DNA of 64,000 bases from Intestinibacillus sp. Marseille-P6563 (GTDB taxonomy: Bacteria; Bacillota; Clostridia; Oscillospirales; Butyricicoccaceae). The stretch lies in assembly GCF_900604335.1 (NCBI RefSeq), contig NZ_UWOD01000002.1:62001-126000 (forward strand), written 5' to 3'. This document shows positions 8,335 through 16,650 of the stretch, piece by piece. The stretch's first letter is position 1. The number at the start of each line of letters is the position of its first letter. The notes under the pieces were generated by a model, which ran no database searches, was not told the origin of the DNA, and saw only the letters and a program-made list of their open reading frames with translations. Both the position numbers and the translations under genes were made by a program.

Positions 8335-10200
8335 ATGAAGCGTTTTCTTACTTTTGCGCTGATGCTGGGCTTACTATGCACCGCATCGGTTTTTCCTGCT
8401 TCGGCCTCGTCGGATGCTGTATCCGACGAGGTCATCACGCAGGTGATCGGCGCGCTGGGGATTATGACTGGCGATGAAAACGGCGATCTGAATCTTTCGG
8501 ACAATGTGACCCGTGCAGAATTTGCACGTATGCTCGTCGCTACCTCGTCCTATAAAGACAAGGTATCGGCGGTCTCCAATGTATCCCCTTTTCGTGACGT
8601 TCCCTATACACACTGGGCGGCCGCTTATGTCAAAACTGCGGTGGAACAGGGATGGCTGACCGGATACTTGGATGGTACCTACCACCCAGAGCAGAATATT
8701 ACGCTGGAAGAAGCAGACACCGGTGTTCTGAAACTACTTGGTTACTCGACAACGGACTTTTCTGGAGCCTATCCTTACGGCCAGCTTTCCTTGGCCAATT
8801 CTCTTGGACTCAATGACCGCATTTCGGCCAGCCAAGGCGACACCATGACCCGCCAGGATATGATGTATCTGTTCTACAATCTACTATCCGCCGATACCAA
8901 AGAAGGCACCGCGTATTCTGAAAGTCTGGGATATACCCTGGATGCAGACGGCAATATCGATTACTTGTCTGTCATTGCGGATACACTGGATGGACCGTTT
9001 GTCGTGCAAAGCAGTTTATCGGCTCTAGGGATTTCCTCTGACGGCGCGACCGTGTATCGCAACGGATACCTTTCCAGTGCAGATGCGATTGCAAAATACG
9101 ATGTGGTGTATTACTCCAAAGGGCTAAACTCCATCTGGGCGTATGCAAATGCGGTGACCGGTGTTTATCAAAGCGCATCTCCCAGCACAGCTTCCCCCAC
9201 GTCGGTCACGGTTTCGGGGAACACCTATTCGCTCGGCACATCGGAAGCCATGCTTTCGCTTTCCACGCTGGGCAGTCTGAACATCGGTGATATGATCACA
9301 CTCCTGTTGGGCAAAGACGGTGAAGTGGTTTTTGCCCTCCCGGCAGATGAATATGCGCAGGATATTTATGGAGTTGTAACATCTGTATCCTATGAAACCT
9401 ATCAAAATGCGGTCGGCAATACGTCGACCGCTCGTACTTTAACGGTCATCGCGACCGATGGACAAAGTTATCTCATCCCCTGCACAAATACCAGCTATGC
9501 TGAAGATGATCTGGTGCAGGTCACCTTTTCAACCGACAGCGCACAGGTGTCGTCGCTGAAAGGCAAGACCTTATCCGGCACGTATTCCAGTGGTATGCTC
9601 GGTAAAAAAGCCTTGGCGGACGATATCCGCATCTTAGATGTTCGTGAGAACGAGGCGGTTCGAATCTATTCTTCTCGTTTGCTGGGCGCCACTCTGGATT
9701 CTTCCGACGTACGCTTTTACACGGAAAACGCCCAAGGGGAGGTTTCCGACCTGATTTTGCGTGATTTTACAGGCGATCTGTATGAATATGGCATCATCAC
9801 AAGTGTTACCGAAAACTCCGAGGGAATGAGCTTGTCGGGCTCCTATAAATATTTGGTCAACGGAGAAACGCAAACCGTATCCACTAATAACAAGACCTTG
9901 GGGGCTTCGTATGGCCCAGCGCGTCTAACCCTGGAAGACGGACAATTATCCAGCGTTATGACGCTTTCCCAGATTCGCAATCCAACTTCCATTTCCATGC
10001 TCGGAATCACCAACGAGGATGGTACTTGGTATTTTTCTGATTCCTGTTCGGTGTATCTGCAACAAAATGGTGCCTACTCCCTGCTATCGCTCACCGAACT
10101 GCAAAATAATTTTTCCAAATATAATTTAAAAGCCTATTATGACAAAGATACACAAGATGGCGGGCGTATTCGCATCATTGTCGCAACCATCAAATCATAA
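8335..10200 (+). CDS. Exported S-layer homology (SLH) domain protein
   Basis: The 621-residue precursor starts at 8335 after GAGGTG. A signal peptide spans about 1-25, ending PASASS. SLH repeats cover about residues 30-185, with NVTRAEFARMLV, FRDVPYTHWAAAYV and GWLTGYLDGTYHPE as typical units; they attach proteins to pyruvylated cell-wall polymer. The remaining 430 residues are Ser/Thr-rich, beta-type in pattern and unrecognised. The gene follows the permease with 18 bp between, so it is probably co-transcribed and shares its regulation. A surface-bound accessory factor or the export cargo of the ABC system are both possible. Family call is firm; function is not. Confidence 0.85.
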   Translation: MKRFLTFALMLGLLCTASVFPASASSDAVSDEVITQVIGALGIMTGDENGDLNLSDNVTRAEFARMLVATSSYKDKVSAVSNVSPFRDVPYTHWAAAYVKTAVEQGWLTGYLDGTYHPEQNITLEEADTGVLKLLGYSTTDFSGAYPYGQLSLANSLGLNDRISASQGDTMTRQDMMYLFYNLLSADTKEGTAYSESLGYTLDADGNIDYLSVIADTLDGPFVVQSSLSALGISSDGATVYRNGYLSSADAIAKYDVVYYSKGLNSIWAYANAVTGVYQSASPSTASPTSVTVSGNTYSLGTSEAMLSLSTLGSLNIGDMITLLLGKDGEVVFALPADEYAQDIYGVVTSVSYETYQNAVGNTSTARTLTVIATDGQSYLIPCTNTSYAEDDLVQVTFSTDSAQVSSLKGKTLSGTYSSGMLGKKALADDIRILDVRENEAVRIYSSRLLGATLDSSDVRFYTENAQGEVSDLILRDFTGDLYEYGIITSVTENSEGMSLSGSYKYLVNGETQTVSTNNKTLGASYGPARLTLEDGQLSSVMTLSQIRNPTSISMLGITNEDGTWYFSDSCSVYLQQNGAYSLLSLTELQNNFSKYNLKAYYDKDTQDGGRIRIIVATIKS

Positions 10201-10259
10201 ATTCTCTTTCAGCATGTCTGTTTGTCCCCTTTGCATAGAATGTATCAGAGGTGACAGCT

Positions 10260-10400
10260 ATGCAAAAACATCGATCTCCCGCTCGCGGACGGCCGCAAAC
10301 TCCCACTCAGTTCCATCTTTCTCTTCAAGGCGGGGAGCTTCCGCTATCTCAGCTGCTGCTACAATATCTGCAAAACCGAGGGAATCTTCATGGGAATTGA
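10260..10400 (+). CDS. Small basic ORF coupled to the recombinase (46 aa)
   Basis: An ATG at 10260 follows AGAGGTGACAGCT, a good ribosome site. The frame reads MQKHRSPARGRPQTPTQFHL and ends at TGA 10398-10400, overlapping the recombinase ATG at 10390. The N-terminus is basic and Pro-rich and contains R-G-R-P, the core of AT-hook minor-groove binding peptides. The C-terminus is a Leu/Gln-rich possible helix. Small DNA-binding partners next to serine integrases include directionality factors, so that role is conceivable. The ORF is seen; the function is inference. Confidence 0.5.
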   Translation: MQKHRSPARGRPQTPTQFHLSLQGGELPLSQLLLQYLQNRGNLHGN

Positions 10401-11952
10401 ATCCCCCGTGCCTTGGGCAGCTGCATTGTATATTCGTCTTTCGGTAGAAGATGGTGACGGTGCCGAAAGTGCTTCTGTGACCAATCAGCGCGCACTGCTA
10501 CGTGCTTATGCCAAGGACAAAGGCTATTCTGTTTTTTCGGAATACGTAGATGATGGCTATTCGGGTACCAATTTTCACCGACCGGCCTTTCAGCGCTTAT
10601 GCCAGGACATTGAACACGGAAACGTGAATCTTGTTCTAGTCAAGGATCTCTCGCGTTTAGGCCGCAACAGCGCTCGCACCAGCGATTTATTGGACGAATA
10701 TTTTCCTGCGCACCATGTCCGATTTATCTCCATTACGGATGGCTATGACTCTGCTTGTCCCACTAGTGCAATGGCGCTGGCAACGCCTTTGATGACCGCG
10801 GTGCATGAGATGTATGCGCGGGATATCTCCAATAAAATTCGCAGTTCCTTTCATACTAAAATCCGAAACGGCGAATTCATTGGTAGTTTTGCGCCGTTTG
10901 GGTATCGGAAAGACCCTTCCAATCATAATCGCTTAATACCCGATCCACAATCGGCTGCTGTCGTACGGCTCTTATTTTCCTATGCCTGTCAAGGGGATAC
11001 CCCTTCTCAAATCGCACAAACACTCAATGAGAAGCATCTTTTGCCCCCTCTTGCCTACCGTATAGAGCAAACATCCCTAGCTAGCACATCGGAACATCCC
11101 TGTTGGAGTGCTTCTTCTGTGCGAAAAATCCTCAAGAATCCAGTATATTGCGGTCATATGTTGCAGGGAAAGTCCCATAAACTTTCTTTTAAAAATTCAC
11201 AAATCATTCCGTGTCCCCGTTCCGAATGGGTGCTGGTATTGAATACGCATCCCCCCTTGATCGATTCGGTCACATGGGAATGCACTCAGCAAAACCTCAG
11301 CCATCGCAAGCCTTCTTCTTCTGCCAAATTTCAAAATATCTTTTCTGGAATTGCCAAATGCGCCGATTGCGGCCGAAATATGTCAACCGTCGGTACCCGC
11401 CGAAAAGGCTCGGTAGCCTCTCTGGCATGTGGCGGCTATAAGCAGCACGGGAAGACCTGCTGCACCAACCACCATATCGCGTATGAAGATCTGTATGCGG
11501 CGGTCCTGACCGGGTTGCAAATCGCCTTTTCCTGTAACGATCCGCGTCGTCTGCTGACAGAACTCCAACATCAGCTTCCTTCCACACCGGAAGATCATTC
11601 TGGACAGGAAATACAGAGCATTCAAAAAAAATTGGCCCAGCTATACGATGACAAATATGCGGGACGGATTTCCCCAGAATTGTTTTTCGAATTGTCGCAG
11701 CGGTATCACGCGCAATTGGAATATCTGAAATCCTGCCCTCTGCCTCATTCCATAAAAACGGACGATTGCCGCTCTATCGAGCGCGAACTGCAAAAGACGC
11801 TGCATCTGACATCTTTGGACGCCCAGATCGTACAAACTTTTATCCGCCGCATTGATGTCCACCCAAAACAGCCGCATGCCACATCCGACCAGACCCAGAC
11901 GATTGAAATCCAGTTTCGCTTTTCATGCCCTTCTCAGGAAATCAATATGTAA
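10390..11952 (+). CDS. Large serine recombinase (second copy), element integrase
   Basis: The 520-residue enzyme is the likely integrase and excisionase of the 10.63-kb element. The catalytic domain (about 10-155) has YIRLSVEDGD with Ser18, DDGYSGTNFHRPAF and VKDLSRLGRN. A recombinase domain (about 175-290) follows with GYRKDP and VRKILKNPVYCGHM. The zinc ribbon has CADCG and a later CC pair, and a coiled-coil-like region sits near 405-470. This resembles the TnpX/TndX branch of clostridial mobilisable elements. The alternate start context is weak (GAGGGAATCTTC), and translation probably depends on the overlapping 46-residue ORF. The gene is about 0.9 kb from attR, with one gene between. Confidence 0.94.
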   Translation: MGIESPVPWAAALYIRLSVEDGDGAESASVTNQRALLRAYAKDKGYSVFSEYVDDGYSGTNFHRPAFQRLCQDIEHGNVNLVLVKDLSRLGRNSARTSDLLDEYFPAHHVRFISITDGYDSACPTSAMALATPLMTAVHEMYARDISNKIRSSFHTKIRNGEFIGSFAPFGYRKDPSNHNRLIPDPQSAAVVRLLFSYACQGDTPSQIAQTLNEKHLLPPLAYRIEQTSLASTSEHPCWSASSVRKILKNPVYCGHMLQGKSHKLSFKNSQIIPCPRSEWVLVLNTHPPLIDSVTWECTQQNLSHRKPSSSAKFQNIFSGIAKCADCGRNMSTVGTRRKGSVASLACGGYKQHGKTCCTNHHIAYEDLYAAVLTGLQIAFSCNDPRRLLTELQHQLPSTPEDHSGQEIQSIQKKLAQLYDDKYAGRISPELFFELSQRYHAQLEYLKSCPLPHSIKTDDCRSIERELQKTLHLTSLDAQIVQTFIRRIDVHPKQPHATSDQTQTIEIQFRFSCPSQEINM

Positions 11953-11980
11953 AAAGCCAAGGCAATTGCCTTGGCTTTTT
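11951..11980. terminator. Perfect palindromic terminator after the recombinase
   Basis: The 30 bases form one perfect palindrome with 13-bp arms around AATT, starting A5 and ending T5. It overlaps the recombinase TAA and serves the convergent nitrilase-family gene too. Confidence 0.92.
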
Positions 11981-11981
11981 A

Positions 11982-12794
11982 TTATGAACTTGTCTTTTCA
12001 CAAGCGAATCCATACAGCTCCGGACGCCGCTGCAAAATAGCCCCATTGGTCTTGCGAAACTTTTCCAAATCCTTTGCCTCACACGACACCAGCAGCATTC
12101 CTTCTCCATCGGTCAAACTGCCGAGCGGCAATCCATTTGGATCATATGCACAGCTTTCCCCCAAAAATACATGTGGCTTACTATGGTTGGCTGCACAAAC
12201 AAACACCGCATTTTCAATGGCACGCGCCTGCAAAAGTGTATGCCACTGCTGCGCCTTGTTCTCTCCTGCGACGAACGCCGAGCTGACAATCAAAATCTCC
12301 GCCCCAGCCAAAGCCTGTAAACGCGCCAATTCCGGAAAACGGATTTCATAACAAATCAAAAGGCCAATGCGGCCAAAGTCGGTATCGAACGGCTCAAACA
12401 GCGTATTCCCCTGCGAAAAATGGTCATCTTCCCGATACTTTGGAGACGCAAACAAATGGGTCTTCCGATGGGACCGCACGATCTTGCCCTGCCGGTCAAT
12501 GACGACCGTGGTATTGTATGGCTTGTCAGTATCGTTTTTTTCCAGCATACCGCAGATGATATAAAGTCCTTGCGTTCGGGCCAGTTCACAAAGCCCTGCA
12601 CAAAAGCTGCCTTGCATCGATTGTCCCTCCGAAAAGGACTGACCATGCTTTGGATAGGCCATGGTGTACTCCGGAAGCACCAGAAGGTCTGCGCCCTTTT
12701 GATGCGCCTGTATAGCATATTGTTCGATTGTTTTCAGGTTATCCATCGGATTGTCCGACGCATTCAGCTGTACTAATGCAATTTTAGCACACAT
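11982..12794 (-). CDS. Carbon-nitrogen hydrolase (nitrilase superfamily, omega-amidase-like)
   Basis: The 270-residue cytoplasmic enzyme has the full catalytic triad Glu42 (VLPEYT), Lys111 (HRKTHLF) and Cys148 (LLICYEIRFPE). The last motif fits the Nit2/omega-amidase branch, which hydrolyses amides of 2-oxo dicarboxylates, but other amides are possible. The start has AGGTGAACC upstream. It lies inside the element between the integrase and attR and points inward, so it is probably passenger cargo. Its upstream spacer of about 45 bp to the core leaves little room for a promoter, which may therefore come partly from the integration site. Length and frame are normal. Confidence 0.9.
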   Translation of the reverse strand: MCAKIALVQLNASDNPMDNLKTIEQYAIQAHQKGADLLVLPEYTMAYPKHGQSFSEGQSMQGSFCAGLCELARTQGLYIICGMLEKNDTDKPYNTTVVIDRQGKIVRSHRKTHLFASPKYREDDHFSQGNTLFEPFDTDFGRIGLLICYEIRFPELARLQALAGAEILIVSSAFVAGENKAQQWHTLLQARAIENAVFVCAANHSKPHVFLGESCAYDPNGLPLGSLTDGEGMLLVSCEAKDLEKFRKTNGAILQRRPELYGFACEKTSS

Positions 12795-12839
12795 TTTGGT
12801 TCACCTCATTTGTTGATTCCAGCACCTTGTTTCCCTTTT

Positions 12840-12847
12840 CATGTGTA
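12840..12847 (+). other. attR core CATGTGTA
   Basis: The second copy of the octamer. Left of it is element sequence (CCTTTT just before); right of it feoB resumes with TGGGGTTTGGGTGC, in the frame left at 2217. Confidence 0.8.
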
Positions 12848-13683
12848 TGGGGTTTGGGTGCAATGCAGCCGGTGTGGTCGGCTGCCGCATTATCGATTCC
12901 CCCCGCGAGCGTTTGATTGCGATTTTAACCAACGCCTTTGTCCCCTGCAATGGACGCTTTCCAGCGATGATTTCACTGCTGGCTATTTTCTTCACCGGCA
13001 TGAACCAATCCGGACTGGGCAGCCTATCGAGCGCTATATTGCTCACTGGACTGCTGGTACTAGGTATCGGTGCGACGTTGCTGGTTTCCCGCTTGCTATC
13101 CGATACCCTTTTTAAAGGCACGCCCAGTTCGTTTGCTTTAGAAATGCCCCCATACCGTCGGCCACAGGTCGGGCGCGTGATTGTCCATTCGATTTTTGAC
13201 CGCACATTGTTTGTGCTGGGTCGCGCAGTATTGGTTGCGATCCCTGCGGGTTTTGTGATCTGGTGTTTGGCGAATCTTTCGCTGGACGGCGTATCTTTGC
13301 TTCAGCATTGTGCCAATGCACTCGACCCCTTTGGCCGTATTCTCGGCCTGGATGGCGTCATTCTTCTAGCATTTATTCTCGGATTTCCGGCAAACGAAAT
13401 CGTTTTACCCCTTACCCTCATGGGATACTTGTCCATGGGAACATTAGTCGAAACCAATTCACTGACCGATTTGGCAACCGTTCTTTTAGCCAACGGCTGG
13501 ACGCAAACGACAGCCCTCTGTTTCCTACTGTTTTCGCTATTTCACTGGCCCTGCTCCACTACCTGCTTAACCATTCACAAAGAAACAGCCAGCTGGCGGT
13601 GGACAGCGGTCGCTTTTGTTCTCCCAACAGTTTTCGGGGTACTGCTGTGCAGCATGGTCCAGTTTGTTTCGCCCCTGTTGTGA
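12841..13683 (+). pseudogene. feoB: feoB 3' part, severed from its start
   Basis: The 280-codon frame holds the C-terminal membrane domain of FeoB: MCMGFGCNAAGVVGCRIIDS, FVPCNGRFP, GFPANEIVLP and FHWPCSTTCLTI, with about seven hydrophobic segments. It normally forms the Fe(II) pore downstream of the N-terminal G protein. The first codons continue exactly from the fragment ending at 2217. An ATG is present at 12841 but has no ribosome site, and no G domain is encoded nearby, so transport function must be lost unless the element excises. The frame is otherwise undamaged, which suggests recent interruption or a reversible switch. Confidence 0.9.
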
Positions 13684-13690
13684 CCGTTCC

Positions 13691-15049
13691 TTACAATACC
13701 GCCCGGATGGCATCGGCTACACTTTTCACCCGCACGATGTTCATCTCTTTGGGAATATTCTCCCCCAAGTCCTGATCGGGCATAATGCATGTGTGGAATC
13801 CCAATCGATAGGCTTCCCAGATACGCTGTGCGGCACAATTGACTGCGCGCAGCTCCCCAGTCAATCCCACTTCTCCAAAACTCATCACGCCCTCTGGCAA
13901 AGGCTTGTCCCGAAAACTAGATGCAATCGCCAGGACCATGGGAAGATCCACCGCCGGTTCCTCCAACCGCATACCGCCTACCACATTGACATAGGCATCG
14001 CTGTTGGATAAAAAGAGTCCGGCCCGTTTTTCCAAAATGGCCAGCAGCAAAACCATGCGGTTGTAATCTACACCCGCCGCAGTGCGGCGCGGTACACCAA
14101 AGGCGGTCTTTGCCACGAGGGCTTGTACTTCTGCTAAAAGCGGCCGGGTGCCCTCCATGACGCAGGCAATACAATTTCCCGCCGCACCGGCGGGATGTCC
14201 AGCTAACATTGCGGCCGATGGGTTTTGTACTTCCAAAAGGCCATGGTCGCTCATTTCAAACACACCGATTTCATTGGTCGACCCAAATCGGTTCTTGGCG
14301 GCACGCAAACAGCGGAAGGGACCGGTCTGCTCCCCTTCAAAATAAAGCACGCAGTCGACCATATGTTCCAAAATCTTCGGGCCTGCCAACGTACCTTCCT
14401 TGTTGACATGTCCCACAATAAAAATGGTGACACTGTGCCGCTTTGCATACTGCATCAGCAGCATGGCGCACTCCTTGATCTGGGTCGTACCGCCCGGGGC
14501 CGATTGCAATTCTCGTCGGTACACGGTCTGAATGGAGTCGACAATCAAAATATCCGGCGCCAAGGCATCGGTTTCCTGAATGATCTGCTCCATATCGGTT
14601 TCGGCCAGCACATACAAATTGCTCGACGAAATATGGAGCCGGGAGGCTCGCAGACGAATCTGCCGCAGCGATTCCTCACCGGATACATAGAGTACTTTGG
14701 CGTTGCGGCCCATCTCCTGGCACATTTGCAGGAGCAGCGTCGATTTGCCGATGCCCGGCTCGCCGCCGACCAGCACAAACGAGCCATGCACCGCGCCGCC
14801 GCCCAAAACCCGGTCGAGTTCTCCGATGCCTGAACCGAACCGCGCTTCGTTCTCGGTTTCGATTTCATCCATACGAACCGGTTTGGAGGTTGTATGGGAG
14901 GTGTCTGCCAAAACGCTCCGCGTAGCGGTTTCGGGTTTGACTTTAAATTCGCTCATGGTGTTCCATGCCCCACAAGAGGGGCATTTCCCAAACCATTTTG
15001 CGCTTTCATATCCACATTCATTGCATAAGAACAGTGTTTTTTGCTTCAT
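13691..15049 (-). CDS. radA: DNA repair protein RadA
   Basis: The 452-residue ATPase helps process recombination intermediates by loading DNA branches. A zinc finger with Cys9, 12, 23 and 26 (CNECG, CPSCG) opens the protein. The RecA-like core has Walker A GGEPGIGKST (95-104) and the RadA-specific KNRFG (252-256). A Lon-like C-terminal domain follows. The start at 15049 (MKQKTLFLCNECG) is chosen from family length and the GGAG nearby; a longer frame reaches 15172 but lies inside cwlD. The N-terminus overlaps the end of cwlD by 32 bp, so the two are co-transcribed. Confidence 0.96.
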   Translation of the reverse strand: MKQKTLFLCNECGYESAKWFGKCPSCGAWNTMSEFKVKPETATRSVLADTSHTTSKPVRMDEIETENEARFGSGIGELDRVLGGGAVHGSFVLVGGEPGIGKSTLLLQMCQEMGRNAKVLYVSGEESLRQIRLRASRLHISSSNLYVLAETDMEQIIQETDALAPDILIVDSIQTVYRRELQSAPGGTTQIKECAMLLMQYAKRHSVTIFIVGHVNKEGTLAGPKILEHMVDCVLYFEGEQTGPFRCLRAAKNRFGSTNEIGVFEMSDHGLLEVQNPSAAMLAGHPAGAAGNCIACVMEGTRPLLAEVQALVAKTAFGVPRRTAAGVDYNRMVLLLAILEKRAGLFLSNSDAYVNVVGGMRLEEPAVDLPMVLAIASSFRDKPLPEGVMSFGEVGLTGELRAVNCAAQRIWEAYRLGFHTCIMPDQDLGENIPKEMNIVRVKSVADAIRAVL

Positions 15050-15758
15050 TCTTCGCTCCATTCTGATATAATTCATAGCCCTTAAAAATACAAATCGCCA
15101 GCCGTTTTTGATAAGCTGGGTCGCATAGGGCTGCTTCTTCCTCTGGATTGGACAAGAACCCGCACTCCACAATAATCGCTGGACATTGCAGATTCTTCAT
15201 CAAATAAATCGCAGCGGCTGCCGGTTTGGCACGCCGGATGTTGTTATTTTGGATGCCATCGATCAAACATTGTTGGATTTCTTCAGCCAAAACCTGACTG
15301 TCGGCATGGTTTTTAGAATAAAATACCTGCGCCCCAAAATATTGCGGATCTTCAAATTTATTGAGATGCACACTCAAAAAAACCGCATGCTCGGTTTCTT
15401 CTGCAATCCGCTCGCGGGCTTTGATGTCAGCTACTTTGTTCTCCCGGATGCTCCGGCCTTCTACATAATCAAGTGCCTGTTCATCTTCCCGGGTCATCTT
15501 TGCTGAATAGCCAAAACATTGCGCTAACGCCTGCAAGCTGCGGGCAATGTTCAAATTGATGTCTTGTTCGGTCGTGCCGTTGGAGCCGACCGCACCACCG
15601 TCAAAGCCTCCATGGCCCGCATCGATGACCAGGGTTGGGCATGTCTGCTCCGACGAAAACACACTCACCCAGTCCCGGCCTGTTGTCGACCCAAAGGCCA
15701 GCAAAAGGGCCGTAGCAATCAGCAAGCTCGCACAAATCCAACGTTCTTTCCATGCCAT
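15018..15758 (-). CDS. cwlD: N-acetylmuramoyl-L-alanine amidase CwlD
   Basis: The 246-residue enzyme has a membrane anchor at about 8-23 and an Amidase_3 domain with zinc ligands in VIDAGHGGFDGG, LSVHLN and IVECGFLSN. In spore formers CwlD removes peptide side chains from cortex peptidoglycan to start muramic-delta-lactam formation. The size, N-terminal anchor and absence of binding repeats fit CwlD rather than a vegetative autolysin. The start at 15758 follows AGGGGG. It is upstream of and overlapping radA. Confidence 0.88.
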   Translation of the reverse strand: MAWKERWICASLLIATALLLAFGSTTGRDWVSVFSSEQTCPTLVIDAGHGGFDGGAVGSNGTTEQDINLNIARSLQALAQCFGYSAKMTREDEQALDYVEGRSIRENKVADIKARERIAEETEHAVFLSVHLNKFEDPQYFGAQVFYSKNHADSQVLAEEIQQCLIDGIQNNNIRRAKPAAAAIYLMKNLQCPAIIVECGFLSNPEEEAALCDPAYQKRLAICIFKGYELYQNGAKNEAKNTVLMQ

Positions 15759-15974
15759 AGCGTTTCCCCCTACCCAGTCTATTGGATAAATCGTCGCCTG
15801 GATATATCTATGCACAGGGAAAACGCCTTATGCCATATGTGATTATAGCACAGTTTGTCTGGCCCTGCGCAGATTATTTTCTGTACAGTCTTTTCTCTCG
15901 GCCAGCGGCCGTGCTGCATCCCTTGTTTTCCCCAGTGGCTTATGCTAAAATAAATTACAAAATGAGGTGATTTT

Positions 15975-16529
15975 GTGAAAAAGCTGCTTGCTGTTATCGA
16001 TTATCAAAACGATTTTGTTTCCGGTGCCTTGGGTTTTTCGGGAGCCGAAACCATTGACCATGAAATCGCACATCTGGTTCAAGCCTGGCTTGCGATGGGT
16101 GATCTGGTGCTGTTCACCCTGGACACCCACCAGGAGGATTATCTGCAAACACGCGAAGGTCTGGCCCTGCCCGTACCCCATTGTCTTGCCGGTTCGTTTG
16201 GCGCACAGCTGTACGGCGAAACCCAGGCACTATGCTGCGAAACCTGCGCGAATGCGCAGATCCATGTGGTGCATAAGCATTCTTTTGGGATGGACCCCGC
16301 CGATGCCCTTCGGTTGCGGGAACGCATTGGCGAAGATGTAACCGAAATTCAAATCGTAGGGCTTGTGACCAACCTATGTGTACTTTCCAATGCAATCATG
16401 TTGCAGTCTACCTGGCCCAATGCACAAATCACGGTAGACGCTGCTCTCTGCCGCAGCTTTGATCCGAAACTGCATCAAAAAGCGTTGGATATTTTAAAAG
16501 GCTTGCAGATCCATGTCATCCATGAATGA
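15975..16529 (+). CDS. pncA: Nicotinamidase / isochorismatase-family amidase
   Basis: The 184-residue protein starts with GTG at 15975 after GAGGTG. The triad is Asp9 (VIDYQNDF), Lys101 (VVHKHSFGM) and Cys135 (VTNLCVLSNA). Metal ligands are plausible in LDTHQEDY. It would convert nicotinamide to nicotinate for NAD salvage. An isochorismatase-like hydrolase of another amide is the alternative, but residue spacing favours PncA. It is monocistronic, with cwlD divergent and pta downstream behind its own promoter. Confidence 0.85.
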   Translation: MKKLLAVIDYQNDFVSGALGFSGAETIDHEIAHLVQAWLAMGDLVLFTLDTHQEDYLQTREGLALPVPHCLAGSFGAQLYGETQALCCETCANAQIHVVHKHSFGMDPADALRLRERIGEDVTEIQIVGLVTNLCVLSNAIMLQSTWPNAQITVDAALCRSFDPKLHQKALDILKGLQIHVIHE

Positions 16530-16561
16530 CTGTATTTTTTGGGTATTTTTCGATTTTCCGG

Positions 16562-16591
16562 TTGAGAAACCAAAACCGATAGGTGTATAAT
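16562..16591 (+). promoter_or_regulatory. Sigma-A promoter of pta
   Basis: TTGAGA at 16562-16567 and TATAAT at 16586-16591 are separated by 18 bp. The gene follows after a short leader with AGAAGGAGAACG. Confidence 0.7.
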
Positions 16592-16650
16592 AAAAATGTC
16601 GGACCACTGGTTCGGCACACCTTGATCCGTGTGAAAGAAGGAGAACGAAA

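Larger units (their letters stand above)
2211..12840. mobile_element. 10.63-kb serine-recombinase element integrated in feoB
   Basis: The element is bounded by CATGTGTA cores at 2210-2217 and 12840-12847. Outer flanks fuse to an uninterrupted feoB reading frame. Inner flanks fuse to CCTTTT-CATGTGT-AAAAGG, a dyad-flanked core as expected for attP. Cargo in order: broken sensor kinase and its intact response regulator (minus), broken membrane-fusion protein, MacB-like ATPase and permease, SLH-domain exported protein, a 46-residue ORF, a large serine recombinase (plus), and a nitrilase-family enzyme (minus). I see no relaxase, conjugation or phage structural genes, so it is a compact integrative element mobilised at most by its recombinase. 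Damage in two cargo genes suggests ageing. Confidence 0.8.
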
